Positions 45,607 to 55,550 of a stretch of DNA of 64,000 nt are shown piece after piece. Position 1 is the first letter of the stretch. Each line of letters starts with the position of its first letter. The DNA is taken from contig NZ_CP128846.1 of NCBI RefSeq assembly GCF_030388665.1, positions 6,584,501 through 6,648,500 of the forward strand, given 5' to 3'. The stretch is from Streptomyces flavofungini. Lineage in GTDB: Bacteria; Actinomycetota; Actinomycetes; Streptomycetales; Streptomycetaceae. A model generated the notes under the pieces. It was given only the letters and a program-made list of their open reading frames with translations. It was not told the DNA's origin and searched no databases. The position numbers were made by a program, and so were the translations under genes.

Positions 45607-47200
45607 TCCGGTACGTGCCGGGCGTCCGCACCGTCAGCTCCGTGAACTCGCCGTGAGGCCGCAGGCACGCACCCTCGGCCCGGAGCCACGGCGAGTACAC
45701 GATCCGCACGGTCACCGGGCCCCGCTCCGGCACCCGCACCACCACGTCGGTGCTGCTGGAGCGGACCACGGAGGCGGGCGCCGACGCCATCGGAACGGCG
45801 TTGCGGACGCGGAAGATCCGCCAGTGCTCGTCCTTCCACACCGGCTCGAGCCACTTCGGTCCGCTCCTGACCAGCGCGGCCTCGTCGAGCGCGGGCCCGT
45901 CGGGCCGCCCCGAGGGCAGCACGACGAAGCCGACCGCCCACTTGTCGAGCCAGGCGCGGTAGGTCGTGGCGGAGAACGAGCCGTCGTAGAAGAGGCGGCC
46001 GCGCTCGATGTCGAGCTGTCGGTTCCAGCCGCGCGCCATGTTCACGTACGGCGCGAGCGCCGTGGCCTCGCGGTGGTTGCGGGCCGGGACCACCTCGACC
46101 CGGCCCCGGTCCGCGCCGAGCCGCTTCAGTTCGCGGACGACGCCCTGGGTGTCCGTCGCCCAGGCCGGGACGACGGTGGACACCTCCAGGTCGTCGGCCG
46201 TCTTCTGCGCGACCCACGCCGTCGACAGGACCAGGGCCGTCACCAGGGCCATCCGCCGCATCACGGGCAGCGCGGGGGTCAGCAGCGCCGCGAGCAGCAG
46301 GGCGGGCGCGACGAGTTCGGCGAGGCGCTCGACGTTCGTGCCGATCGGCGACGGGATGAGGTACGTCAGGACGGTCCCCGCCGCGTACACCCCCGCCCCC
46401 CACCGCAGCACCCGCCACTCCCTGGGCCCCGCCACCACCAGGACGAGGCTGAAGAACACCGGCGGGAAGATCCGGTCCGCCCACATCAGGTGCTCGCCCT
46501 TGAAGGGGAAGAGCAGCGTCGTCAGGCCGACCACCACGACCGGCGGCGCGAGCAGCGCGGCGGCGCGCCCCCAGTCCCGTACGAAGAAGTAGCCCGCCCC
46601 CACGACCAGCAGGAACAGGCCCGCCACCGGGGAGGCCATGGTGGCGAGCGCCGAGCACGCCACCGCGGTCGCCAGGCGCTTCGCGCACAGCAGCGCGAGG
46701 ACCGCGCCGAGCCCGAAGGCGAGACCGAGGGCGAACGTGGTGCGCCCGGAGGCGACGTTGCACCACACGGCGAGGGAGGCGAGGACCGCGGGCCACAGCG
46801 GGCGGCGCACGCCCGCGCGCTCGATGAGCACGGCGACCAGCCAGGCCCCCGCGACGCCGGACAGGACGGTGACGGTCTTCACGCCGATCGCGGCCATCAA
46901 GTACGGCGATATCAGGCTGTAGTTGGCGGTGTGCATGCCGCCGTACCAGAACAGGCCGTACGCCGCGGAGCCGTGGTCGGAGGCGAATCTGGCCCAGGCC
47001 TGCTGGGCGGCGAGGTCGCCGCCGCCGGTGGCGAGGAACGCCGCCCACACCGCGTACAGGGGAAGGGTGGGGACGGTGGCGAGGACCGGGATGCGGTGGC
47101 GTCGGTAGAAGGAGCGGACGGCGCGGCGGAAGGGATTCTTCCGTTCGGTGGGCGCACTGCCGGTCGGGAGGATCGAGAGGTCGGCAGAGACCACGGTCAC
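45563..47200 (-). CDS. Large polytopic membrane protein, glycosyltransferase-like
   Basis: A protein of about 545 residues with some 10 hydrophobic segments over residues 40-350, beginning RSFYRRHRIPVLATVPTLPL. A C-terminal extracytoplasmic domain follows (TDTQGVVRELKRLGADRGRV, EVVPARNHREATALAPYVNM, DKWAVGFVVLPSGRPDGP). That topology, with a large C-terminal soluble domain, resembles C-type membrane glycosyltransferases, though public annotations often say MFS transporter. GTG 47200 is the favoured start. It overlaps the convergent GT87/PAP2 gene, so the two may share a cell-envelope role. Confidence 0.72.
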   Translation of the reverse strand: MTVVSADLSILPTGSAPTERKNPFRRAVRSFYRRHRIPVLATVPTLPLYAVWAAFLATGGGDLAAQQAWARFASDHGSAAYGLFWYGGMHTANYSLISPYLMAAIGVKTVTVLSGVAGAWLVAVLIERAGVRRPLWPAVLASLAVWCNVASGRTTFALGLAFGLGAVLALLCAKRLATAVACSALATMASPVAGLFLLVVGAGYFFVRDWGRAAALLAPPVVVVGLTTLLFPFKGEHLMWADRIFPPVFFSLVLVVAGPREWRVLRWGAGVYAAGTVLTYLIPSPIGTNVERLAELVAPALLLAALLTPALPVMRRMALVTALVLSTAWVAQKTADDLEVSTVVPAWATDTQGVVRELKRLGADRGRVEVVPARNHREATALAPYVNMARGWNRQLDIERGRLFYDGSFSATTYRAWLDKWAVGFVVLPSGRPDGPALDEAALVRSGPKWLEPVWKDEHWRIFRVRNAVPMASAPASVVRSSSTDVVVRVPERGPVTVRIVYSPWLRAEGACLRPHGEFTELTVRTPGTYRISSGYGRSPRPSTC

Positions 47201-47416
47201 CGTTTCCGTTCGCCGTCGTGGAGGGCCGGAGGGCTCAAGTACACCTCCCAAGACGCTCTGTTCGACGAAAACGTTGGCGGTGATTGCCGATCAAGTGAAC
47301 ATTTGGCGGATTTCTTCGGCCCGTTTCCGGACGGAAACGGGAGGGGAAGCCGGGGCGGGCGCGGCGGAGGCAGGGGCGGGGCGTAGGGGTGTGCCCCTGC
47401 CTCCGGTCAGCAGGGG

Positions 47417-48661
47417 TCAGCGGGTGCTGACCTGGAGTTCCTTGACTCCGTTGAGCCAGGCCGAGCGCAGCCGGCGGGGGTCGCCGACCAGGCGGAGCGT
47501 GGGCATGGCCTCGGCGATGGCGTGGAAGATCAGGTCGATCTCCAGGACGGCGAGGGATTTGCCCAGGCAGAAGTGCGGGCCGCCGCCGCCGAAGCCGAGA
47601 TGGGGGTTCGGGTCGCGCGTGATCCTGAAGACGTCCGGGTCCTCGAAGACCTCGGGGTCGTGGTTGGCGGAGGAGTAGAAGATCCCGACGCGGTCGCCCT
47701 TCTTGATCCGGGCCCCGCCCACCTCGGTGTCCTGGGTGGCGGTGCGCTGGAAGGACACCACGGGCGTGCCCCAGCGCACGATCTCCTCGGCGGTCGTCGC
47801 CGGACGTTCGCGCTTGAAGAGCTCCCACTGGTCGGGGTGGGTGAGGAAGGCGTGCATGCCGTGCGTGATGGCGTTGCGGGTGGTCTCGTTGCCCGCGACG
47901 GCCAGCAGGATCACGAAGAACCCGAACTCGTCGGAGGAGAGGTTCCCTTCGTCCTCCGCCGCGACGAGCCGGCTGACGATGTCCTTGGCAGGGCACTCCT
48001 TGCGGGCGGCGGCCAGGTTCATCGCGTACGACACGATCTCCATGGCGGCCTCGGCGCCGACCTCCTCGGTGATCGCGTACTCCGGATCGTCGTACGCCGC
48101 CATCTTGTTGGACCAGTCGAAGATCTTCGAGCGGTCCTCCTGCGGTACGCCGATCAGCTCCGCGATGGCCTGCAGCGGGAGCTCGACCGCGACCTGGGTG
48201 ACGAAGTCGAACGAGCCGTCGTCGGCGGCGTTCTCCAGGGCGGAGGCGACGATGCGGTGCGCGCGGCTGCGCAGCGCGTCCTCCAGGGAGCGGATGGCGC
48301 GCGGGGTGAACCCGCGCTGCACGATCTGGCGCACCCGGGTGTGCTCGGGCGGGTCCATGTTGAGCATGATCAGCTTCTGGACCTCGATCTGGTCGCGGCT
48401 GATCGACTCGTTGAAGCGGATGACCGCCGTGTTGAGGTTCGAGGAGAACAACTCCGGGTGCGTGGAGACGTACTTGACGTCGGCGTGCCGGGTCACCGCC
48501 CAGTACCCCGCGTCCCCGAAACCGGCGACGCCGGGCCGCTGGGCGATCCAGCGCACCGGCTCCGACTGCCTTAGCCGCGCGAACTCCGGGAAGGGCACGC
48601 GGTCTTGGAGCACATCGGGATCGGTGAAGTCGAACCCGTCGGGCAGCGCTGGACAGGGCAT
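47417..48661 (-). CDS. Cytochrome P450, CYP125 (steroid C26-hydroxylase) type
   Basis: A 414-residue soluble P450. The I-helix is AVAGNETTRNAITHGMHAF, the K-helix EEIVRWGTPVVSFQRTA, and the heme ligand is the Cys in HLGFGGGGPHFCLGKSLA. Blocks PPGFDFTDP-like at the start, RDQIEVQKLIMLNMDPPEHT and ELPLQAIAELIGVPQEDR closely follow mycobacterial CYP125, which oxidises the terminal carbon of the cholesterol side chain. ATG 48661 has GGAG upstream. It is divergent from a FadA5-like thiolase, the same arrangement as Rv3545c/Rv3546. Natural substrate in this organism is inferred. Confidence 0.88.
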   Translation of the reverse strand: MPCPALPDGFDFTDPDVLQDRVPFPEFARLRQSEPVRWIAQRPGVAGFGDAGYWAVTRHADVKYVSTHPELFSSNLNTAVIRFNESISRDQIEVQKLIMLNMDPPEHTRVRQIVQRGFTPRAIRSLEDALRSRAHRIVASALENAADDGSFDFVTQVAVELPLQAIAELIGVPQEDRSKIFDWSNKMAAYDDPEYAITEEVGAEAAMEIVSYAMNLAAARKECPAKDIVSRLVAAEDEGNLSSDEFGFFVILLAVAGNETTRNAITHGMHAFLTHPDQWELFKRERPATTAEEIVRWGTPVVSFQRTATQDTEVGGARIKKGDRVGIFYSSANHDPEVFEDPDVFRITRDPNPHLGFGGGGPHFCLGKSLAVLEIDLIFHAIAEAMPTLRLVGDPRRLRSAWLNGVKELQVSTR

Positions 48662-48811
48662 CGGCAACTCCAGGTGCTTCGGACGTGCGTGACTGCGGAT
48701 GCTGTGGAGCCGGATGGTGCGGGGGCGTGCTGCGGTGTACTGCGTGGTGCTGCGTGGTGCTCGGGTGCGGTCGCGTTGTCTGACGGTCCATCAGGAGATG
48801 CGTCGCAACGT

Positions 48812-48825
48812 AATAACGGGTTCTA
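48812..48825. promoter_or_regulatory. KstR-like box upstream of CYP125-type gene
   Basis: On the minus strand this reads TAGAACCCGTTATT, matching the TAGAACNNGTT core of the mycobacterial KstR operator. It is about 150 bases upstream of the P450 start, in the 342-base divergent region 48662-49003. Confidence 0.5.
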
Positions 48826-48928
48826 CAAGTCGCAAGGCCCATGACGGGATCCCTTGCGGCTCCAGTCGAACGGGCGGTGCGTGCACGACCCTTGCGGGGG
48901 TGGGGTCGGGCTCAGCAGACTGGTGGGA

Positions 48929-50173
<1,245 letters not shown>

Positions 50174-50184
50174 GCCCTGCGGGG

Positions 50185-50275
50185 CTTTCCCCGGTCCCGC
50201 CCCTTTCCCGAAACCATGGGCTTCGCCCCTGGACCCGGGGGCGGGTGCCCCCTTCGGGTGGGACGAGCGCGGAGT
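50185..50275 (-). repeat. Dispersed GC-rich intergenic repeat, copy C (partial)
   Basis: This shares TTTCCCGAAACC, CTTCGCCCCTGGACCC and a GACGAGCGCGGAG-like end with copies A and B. It lies between the thiolase stop and its terminator. Confidence 0.45.
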
Positions 50276-50279
50276 GCGA

Positions 50280-50317
50280 AAAGAGGGCGGCACCCCGTCG
50301 GGGGTGCCGCCCTCTTT
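50280..50317. terminator. Very strong bidirectional terminator
   Basis: 17-bp perfect arms AAAGAGGGCGGCACCCC and GGGGTGCCGCCCTCTTT, loop GTCG, between the convergent thiolase and transglycosylase genes. It is flanked by A- and T-runs on the two sides. Confidence 0.92.
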
Positions 50318-50343
50318 CACCGGTCAAGGCCCAGGGGCCAGGC

Positions 50344-50763
50344 TCAGTACCAGCCGTTCGCCTGCCAGTGGCTCCACGCGCCGCACGGGCTGCCGTAGCG
50401 GTCCTTCATGTACGCGTGGCCCCACTTGATCTGGGTCTCGGGGTTGGTCTGCCAGTCGGCGCCCGCGGAGGCCATCTTCGAGCCGGGCAGGGCCTGGACC
50501 AGGCCGTACGCGCCGGAGGAGGCGTTCTTGGCGTTGACGTCCCAACCGCTCTCGTGGGAGACGATGCGGTCGAAGCACTGGAACTGCGCGTCGTCAGTGA
50601 TCATCCGCTGAGCCACGGCCTTGGCCGAGTCGGAGGTCGCGGCCGCCGGAGCGGCCTGGGCGGGGGCCGCAGCGAAGACCATGCCGGTGGCGGCAGCCGT
50701 GACGGCGCCGGCGGCGAGGGCCTTCTTCGGGGAAGCGATGCGGCGGAGGAGCGAGACGGACAC
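50344..50763 (-). CDS. Secreted SLT-type transglycosylase
   Basis: A 139-residue exported protein, signal peptide cleaved after AAPAQA (about residue 37). The mature domain is a small lysozyme-fold unit: CFDRIVSHESGWDVNAKNAS with the catalytic Glu in HES, SGAYGLVQALPGSKMASAG, and the C-terminal GSPCGAWSHWQANGWY. It matches Streptomyces SLT-family cell-wall enzymes. Two Cys may form a disulfide. GTG 50763 follows GGAAGG. The 346-base gap 50764-51109 upstream shows no gene; I looked for a c-di-AMP riboswitch there and did not find its core. Confidence 0.87.
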   Translation of the reverse strand: MSVSLLRRIASPKKALAAGAVTAAATGMVFAAAPAQAAPAAATSDSAKAVAQRMITDDAQFQCFDRIVSHESGWDVNAKNASSGAYGLVQALPGSKMASAGADWQTNPETQIKWGHAYMKDRYGSPCGAWSHWQANGWY

Positions 50764-51109
50764 AGAGGACCTTCCGGTGGGGAACAGGGCGGTCGCGGGC
50801 ACACCGTGGTCACGCGGACCGTGGGGGGAATGCCTCGGCGCCGCGGCCCGGGTGGGCTCGTCGGCGCCGTGCGACTCATCCAGAGAAGCAGGGCTGTTAC
50901 GCCGCCGCAATGACCCCTCTTACTAGTGGCACTCGCACCCGCGCCGGAGGGCCCTCGTGTGATCTGGCTCTCAATCCGCAGGTCAGAGCCAGGATTGGCG
51001 CGGACATGGCAAGGGTGGGCGGGTGCTAGCCCCGGTAGTAGAGGACCAAAGTCCTGTGGGCCGCCTCACCCGCCACCCACCCGTTTCATCACAGAACGCG
51101 CAAGACCGT

Positions 51110-51931
51110 TCACCGCTGTGAGGGCTCGAATGTGACCGGCGTCTCGAACGCGGCCCGCCGGGTGGCCCGGCGCAGCGCCTTCAGGACGGCCGGGCCGAGC
51201 GTGACGCTGAGGACGACCGTGACGACGGCGCGCGGCAGGTCCCAGCCGAGCGACGTGGCCAGGCAGTACGCGACGAAACGGGCGAGGTTCTCGCCGACCG
51301 GGTCGCCGGGGACGAAGGAGACGCCGGTGGCGAGGCCGCCGATATAGGGCCAGCCCTGGAGGTTCATCACGGTGCCGTAGAGGACGGAGGACACCGCTCC
51401 GTACGCCCCGAGGACGTACAGCTCGCCCCGTCCGCGCAGCGTGTCGGGCCCGGGCAGCAGCCCCGCCCCCATGCACACCCACCCCATGGCCAGCATCTGG
51501 AACGGCATCCACGGGCCCACGCCGCCCGTGAGCAGCGCCGACGCGAACATCGACACCGCGCCCAGCACGAAGCCGAACCCCGGCCCGAGGACCCGCCCGC
51601 TCAGCACCATCAGGAAGAACATCGGCTCGATCCCGGCCGTCCCCGCCCCCAGCGGCCGCAGGGCCGCCCCGGCCGCGGCGAGCACGCCCAGCATCGCGAT
51701 CGCCTTCGCGTCCAGGCCGACGTCGGCGATCGTCGCCACGACCACGCCGAGCAGGAGCGGAAGGAGCGCGGCGAACAGCCACGGGGCGTCCTTCGCGTGC
51801 GCGCTGAGACCCGAGTCCGCCCCGGCGAGCAGGGGCCACCCGAAGGCGACGACTCCGACGGCGCTCACCAGGGCCAGCGCGGCGATGGACCGGCGCCCCA
51901 GCCGCACGGGACGCACCTGCCCGCTACTCAT
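51110..51931 (-). CDS. ECF transporter substrate-binding (S) component, likely cobalamin
   Basis: A 273-residue membrane protein. The N-terminus is basic and the body has about six to seven segments, with AIAMLGVLAAAGAALRPLGA near residue 78, IEPMFFLMVLSGRVLGPGFG near residue 101 and GVGPWMPFQMLAMGWVCMGA near residue 138. This is the ECF S-component pattern of the CbrT type. It overlaps the ABC gene by 8 bases and ends the five-gene operon. The cobalamin riboswitch at the operon's head supports B12 as substrate. Confidence 0.83.
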   Translation of the reverse strand: MSSGQVRPVRLGRRSIAALALVSAVGVVAFGWPLLAGADSGLSAHAKDAPWLFAALLPLLLGVVVATIADVGLDAKAIAMLGVLAAAGAALRPLGAGTAGIEPMFFLMVLSGRVLGPGFGFVLGAVSMFASALLTGGVGPWMPFQMLAMGWVCMGAGLLPGPDTLRGRGELYVLGAYGAVSSVLYGTVMNLQGWPYIGGLATGVSFVPGDPVGENLARFVAYCLATSLGWDLPRAVVTVVLSVTLGPAVLKALRRATRRAAFETPVTFEPSQR

Positions 51932-53663
51932 CGGTCGCCTCCAGGGCTTCCCGTACCTGCGTCACCGTCAGCCACGGCTGCGGCGCGAGCACCTTCGTCA
52001 CCTGGGGGGCGAACGACGGGGACGACACCACGACGTCCGCCGTGGCGCCGTCGGCCACCACGTCGCCGTCGGCGAGGATCACCACCCGGTGGGCAAGCTC
52101 GGCCGCCAGTTCCACGTCGTGCGTGGCCAGGACGATCGCGTGGCCGCGGGCCGCGAGGTCGCGCAGGATCGTGACCAGGCGGGCCTTGGCCGCGTAGTCC
52201 AGGCCGCGGGTCGGCTCGTCGAGCAGGAGCAGGGGCGGGCGCGCGGTCAGGACGATCGCGAGGGCGAGGGCCAGGCGCTGGCCCTCGGACAGGTCGCGCG
52301 GGTGCGTGTCGTCCGCGATCCCGGGGACCAGCTCGGCCACCAGGGCCCGGCAGGTGCCGGGCGCCGCGTCCGCGTCGCGGTCGGCCGCGGCGCACTCGGC
52401 CGCGACCGTGTCCGCGTACAGCAGATCGCGCGGCTCCTGCGGTACGAGGCCGACGTGCCGGATCAGTTCGCGCGGCGGCATGCGGTGCGGAGCGGAGCCG
52501 CCCACCCGCACGGTCCCCGAGGTCGGCGGCAGCAGGCCGACCAGGGTGGACAGGAGGGTGGACTTGCCCGCGCCGTTGCGGCCCATCAGGGCGACGGTCT
52601 CACCGGGGGAGACGTCGAAGTCGACCCTGCGCAGCGCCTCGATCCGGCCCCGGCGCACGCCGAGCCCCCCGACCCGCGCGGCGGGCGCACCGGCCGGTGC
52701 GGCCTCCCCGGGCTTCCCGGCCCCGGGCTTCCCGCGCTCGGGCCGACCGGCATCGAACGTCCCGGCCCCGGCCCTCGCGGCGCCCGGCCCATCGAGCCGA
52801 CCGGCACCCGCCCTCGCGGCGCCCGCCCCACCAGCCCCCGCCGCCGCCAGCCGCTCCCGCAACCCCCCGGTCCGCCGCCGCGCGTCCCGCACCGTCAGCG
52901 GCAACGGGGACACCCCGGCGAGCCGCCCCAGGGCCACCACCGGCGGGAACACGGGGGAGACGGCCATCACCTCGGCCGGGTCGCCGAGGAGCGGGGGCTC
53001 GCCGGGGGCGGCGAGGAGGAGGACCTGGTCGGCGTACTGCACGACGCGTTCCAGGCGGTGCTCGGCCATCAGGACGGTGATGCCGAGGTCGTGGACGAGG
53101 CGCTGCAGGACGGCGAGGACCTCCTCCGCGGCGGCCGGGTCGAGGGCCGACGTCGGTTCGTCGAGGACGAGGACGCGGGGGTGCGGGGTGAGGACGGAGC
53201 CGATCGCGACCCGCTGCTGCTGGCCGCCGGAGAGGGTGGTGATGGGGCGGTCGCGCAGGTCGGCGAGGCCGAGCAGGTCCAGGGTCTCCTCGACGCGGCG
53301 GCGCATCACGTCGGGGGCGAGGCCGAGGGACTCCATGCCGTACGCGAGCTCGTCCTCGACGGTGTCGGTGACGAAGTGGGCGAGCGGGTCCTGGCCCACC
53401 GTGCCGACCACGTCGGCCAGTTCGCGGGGCTTGTGGGTGCGGGTGTCGCGGCCCGCGACGGTCACGCGGCCGCGCAGGGTGCCGCCGGTGAAGTGCGGGA
53501 CGAGGCCGCTGACCGTGCCGAGCAGGGTCGACTTGCCGACACCGGAGGGGCCGACGAGCAGCACCAGCTCGCCCTCGGGCACGTCCAGGTCGACGCCCTG
53601 GACGGTGGGCCCCGCGGCACCCTCGTACCGCACGGAGACGTCCTCGAACCGGATCATGGTCAT
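51924..53663 (-). CDS. ECF transporter ATPase, fused A-A protein
   Basis: A 579-residue protein with two ABC ATPase domains. Domain 1 has Walker A GPSGVGKSTL near residue 42, signature LSGGQQQRVAIG and Walker B VLVLDEPTSALDP. Domain 2 has GRNGAGKSTL near residue 345, signature DLSEGQRLALALA and LLLLDEPTRGLDYAAK. The linker between them is rich in Ala/Gly/Arg/Pro (GAGAARAGAGRLDGPGAARA), with repeat character. ATG 53663 overlaps the T-component stop by 4 bases. It supplies energy to the S and T subunits. Confidence 0.93.
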   Translation of the reverse strand: MTMIRFEDVSVRYEGAAGPTVQGVDLDVPEGELVLLVGPSGVGKSTLLGTVSGLVPHFTGGTLRGRVTVAGRDTRTHKPRELADVVGTVGQDPLAHFVTDTVEDELAYGMESLGLAPDVMRRRVEETLDLLGLADLRDRPITTLSGGQQQRVAIGSVLTPHPRVLVLDEPTSALDPAAAEEVLAVLQRLVHDLGITVLMAEHRLERVVQYADQVLLLAAPGEPPLLGDPAEVMAVSPVFPPVVALGRLAGVSPLPLTVRDARRRTGGLRERLAAAGAGGAGAARAGAGRLDGPGAARAGAGTFDAGRPERGKPGAGKPGEAAPAGAPAARVGGLGVRRGRIEALRRVDFDVSPGETVALMGRNGAGKSTLLSTLVGLLPPTSGTVRVGGSAPHRMPPRELIRHVGLVPQEPRDLLYADTVAAECAAADRDADAAPGTCRALVAELVPGIADDTHPRDLSEGQRLALALAIVLTARPPLLLLDEPTRGLDYAAKARLVTILRDLAARGHAIVLATHDVELAAELAHRVVILADGDVVADGATADVVVSSPSFAPQVTKVLAPQPWLTVTQVREALEATDE

Positions 53664-54856
53664 GAGGTCTTCTCCTCGGCGGCGCGGGTGGAGCGGGCGG
53701 TACGAGCGGCGGCGCGGGCGGACACGGGCGCCTCGGCGGGCGGGGGCACCGGCGCCACGAACGCCGGGAGCAGGCCGATCAGGACGGCCGCCGCGGGCAG
53801 CAGCGGCAGGGTGGGGGCGACCAGCGGGACCACCCCGGGGTGCAGGGCGTTCCCGGCGGCCGAGTTCGCGGCGATCATCAGGGCGGCGACCGCGGCGCCG
53901 GACCCGGCGACCAGCCAGGCCCGCACCCCCCACCGGTCCGGCCGGTAGCGCGTGCGCACCGAGCGCCGCCCGCCGAGCCACAGCCCGCCCAGCGCGGCAC
54001 CGAGCCCGACGGCGAGAACCGGCAGGCCGTACGTCGAGCCGTCCGCGGTGAGCAGCCCGTACGTCCCCGCGCAGACCCCCATGAGACCGCCGAGCGTCAG
54101 GACCGCCGTCGTCCCGCGCACCCGCGCGGGCACGGCGGCGGTGCGGCCGAAGCCGCGCGCGTCCATCGCCGCGGCCAGCGCGACGGAGCGCTCAAGGGCG
54201 CCCTCCAGGACGGGCAGGCCGACCTGGAGCAGTCCTCGTACGCCCTTGTCCGGGCGTCCCCGCAGGCGGCGCGCGGCGCGCAGGCGCTGGACGTCGGCGA
54301 TCAGGTTCGGCGCGAACGTCATCGCGACGACGACGGCCACCCCGACCTCGTACAGCGCCCCCGGAAGGGACTTGAGGAGGCGGGCCGGGCTGGCGAGGGC
54401 GTTGGCGGCGCCCACGCAGATCAGCAGGCCCGCGAGGCGCACCCCGTCGTACAGCGCGAAGAGGACGCCCTCCGCGGTGACCCGGCCGCCGATGCGCACG
54501 CCCTGCGCCCACTCCGGCAGCGGCACCTCGGGCAGCGTCACGATGAGGTGGGTGCCGGGGATCGGCGAGCCGAGGACGATCGCGAAGACCAGCCGGATGC
54601 CGATGACGACGAGGGCGATCTTCACGAACGCGCCGTAGGAGCGGGCCCACGGCGCGGACGTGCGCCGGGCCGCGACGACGTACCCGGCGACGCCGATGAG
54701 CAGCCCGATCAGGAGCGGGTTGGTGGTGCGGGACGCGGCCGTGGCGAGGCCGAGCGCCCACAGCCACCAGGCGCCCGGGTGCAGCGCGTTGGAGCGGTGC
54801 GCCTGCGGCGCGAGGCGCCGGCGCGGGGCGAGCCGGCCGGGGGCCGCGTCAGCCAC
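53660..54856 (-). CDS. ECF transporter transmembrane (T) component
   Basis: A 398-residue membrane protein of the EcfT family. It begins HRSNALHPGAWWLWALGLAT. The coupling helix carries the two Ala-Arg-Gly-type motifs, here AARRLRGRPD and MDARGFGRTAAV near residues 180 and 220. A C-terminal membrane domain extends beyond the minimal EcfT. GTG 54856 overlaps the SCO2322 gene's stop by 8 bases. It links the S component to the ATPase. Confidence 0.88.
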   Translation of the reverse strand: MADAAPGRLAPRRRLAPQAHRSNALHPGAWWLWALGLATAASRTTNPLLIGLLIGVAGYVVAARRTSAPWARSYGAFVKIALVVIGIRLVFAIVLGSPIPGTHLIVTLPEVPLPEWAQGVRIGGRVTAEGVLFALYDGVRLAGLLICVGAANALASPARLLKSLPGALYEVGVAVVVAMTFAPNLIADVQRLRAARRLRGRPDKGVRGLLQVGLPVLEGALERSVALAAAMDARGFGRTAAVPARVRGTTAVLTLGGLMGVCAGTYGLLTADGSTYGLPVLAVGLGAALGGLWLGGRRSVRTRYRPDRWGVRAWLVAGSGAAVAALMIAANSAAGNALHPGVVPLVAPTLPLLPAAAVLIGLLPAFVAPVPPPAEAPVSARAAARTARSTRAAEEKTS

Positions 54857-55550
54857 GGCGGCGGCGGGCCTGCCAGCCGGCGGCGGCACCGAGCGCGACG
54901 ATCGCCGCGACCCCGGCGAGCAGGCCGACGGAGGGACCGCCGTCGTCCCCGCCGGACCCACTGTCCTTGGCCGACTCGCCCTTGTCGCCCTTGCCCCCGG
55001 ACTCCTTGCCGGAGACCTGTTCGCCGCACCCCCGCTCCGGATAGCCGGAGATGGCGCACAGCAGCGCGGAGCTGTTGTAGCGCAGCGGCTTGGCGACGGC
55101 GGCGAGCGCGTCGGCGCTGGTCGCGTCGGAGTCGACCCGCGCGCATGCCGTACGCCGCTTCGGGGGCCGCTCGCCGCCCGGCGCGTCGTCCGGCGTGCCG
55201 AAGTCGATGACGAGCGCGAGGCGCTTGTGGCCGTCCTTCGCGGGTGTGTCCGCGCAGATCGTGTCGAAGTCGGCGGCGCCGCGCGGCTTCGCGGCGCTGC
55301 CGGAGTTGGCGGACACGGCGAACCGGAAGCCCTCGACGTCACCGTCGTCGGGCCGGGCGATGGAGGGCCCCTGCGTCGCGTACACCCACGCGCCGTCGCT
55401 GCTGCCCTCGCCGCGCTGCCAGAAAGACCAGTAGCGGTAGTCGGCGGCGTGGGAGGGGCCCCCGGCGAGGAGCGCGGCGGGCAGGGAGAGCAGCGCGGTG
55501 AGCAGGGCGGCCACCGTGAGGCGGCCGCGCCCCTGGTGGCGCCGGCTCAC
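54849..55550 (-). CDS. SCO2322 family cell-surface protein
   Basis: A 233-residue exported protein. It has a signal peptide (LLTALLSLPAALLAGGPSHA), a soluble domain (DYRYWSFWQRGEGSSDGAWV, four Cys, including ICADTP and CAISGYPERGC), a Gly/Ser/Lys-rich linker and a C-terminal membrane anchor ending WQARRRRG. Family function is unknown. GTG 55550 overlaps the upstream stop (GTGA). Its position between the intrinsic-factor-like protein and the ECF subunits suggests it helps hand over the ligand at the surface. Confidence 0.85.
   Translation of the reverse strand: MSRRHQGRGRLTVAALLTALLSLPAALLAGGPSHAADYRYWSFWQRGEGSSDGAWVYATQGPSIARPDDGDVEGFRFAVSANSGSAAKPRGAADFDTICADTPAKDGHKRLALVIDFGTPDDAPGGERPPKRRTACARVDSDATSADALAAVAKPLRYNSSALLCAISGYPERGCGEQVSGKESGGKGDKGESAKDSGSGGDDGGPSVGLLAGVAAIVALGAAAGWQARRRRG

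Noticed and set aside
50764..51109. Possible c-di-AMP riboswitch upstream of the SLT transglycosylase
   Set aside because: Streptomyces cell-wall hydrolase genes often have one, but the conserved core could not be found on the minus strand here.
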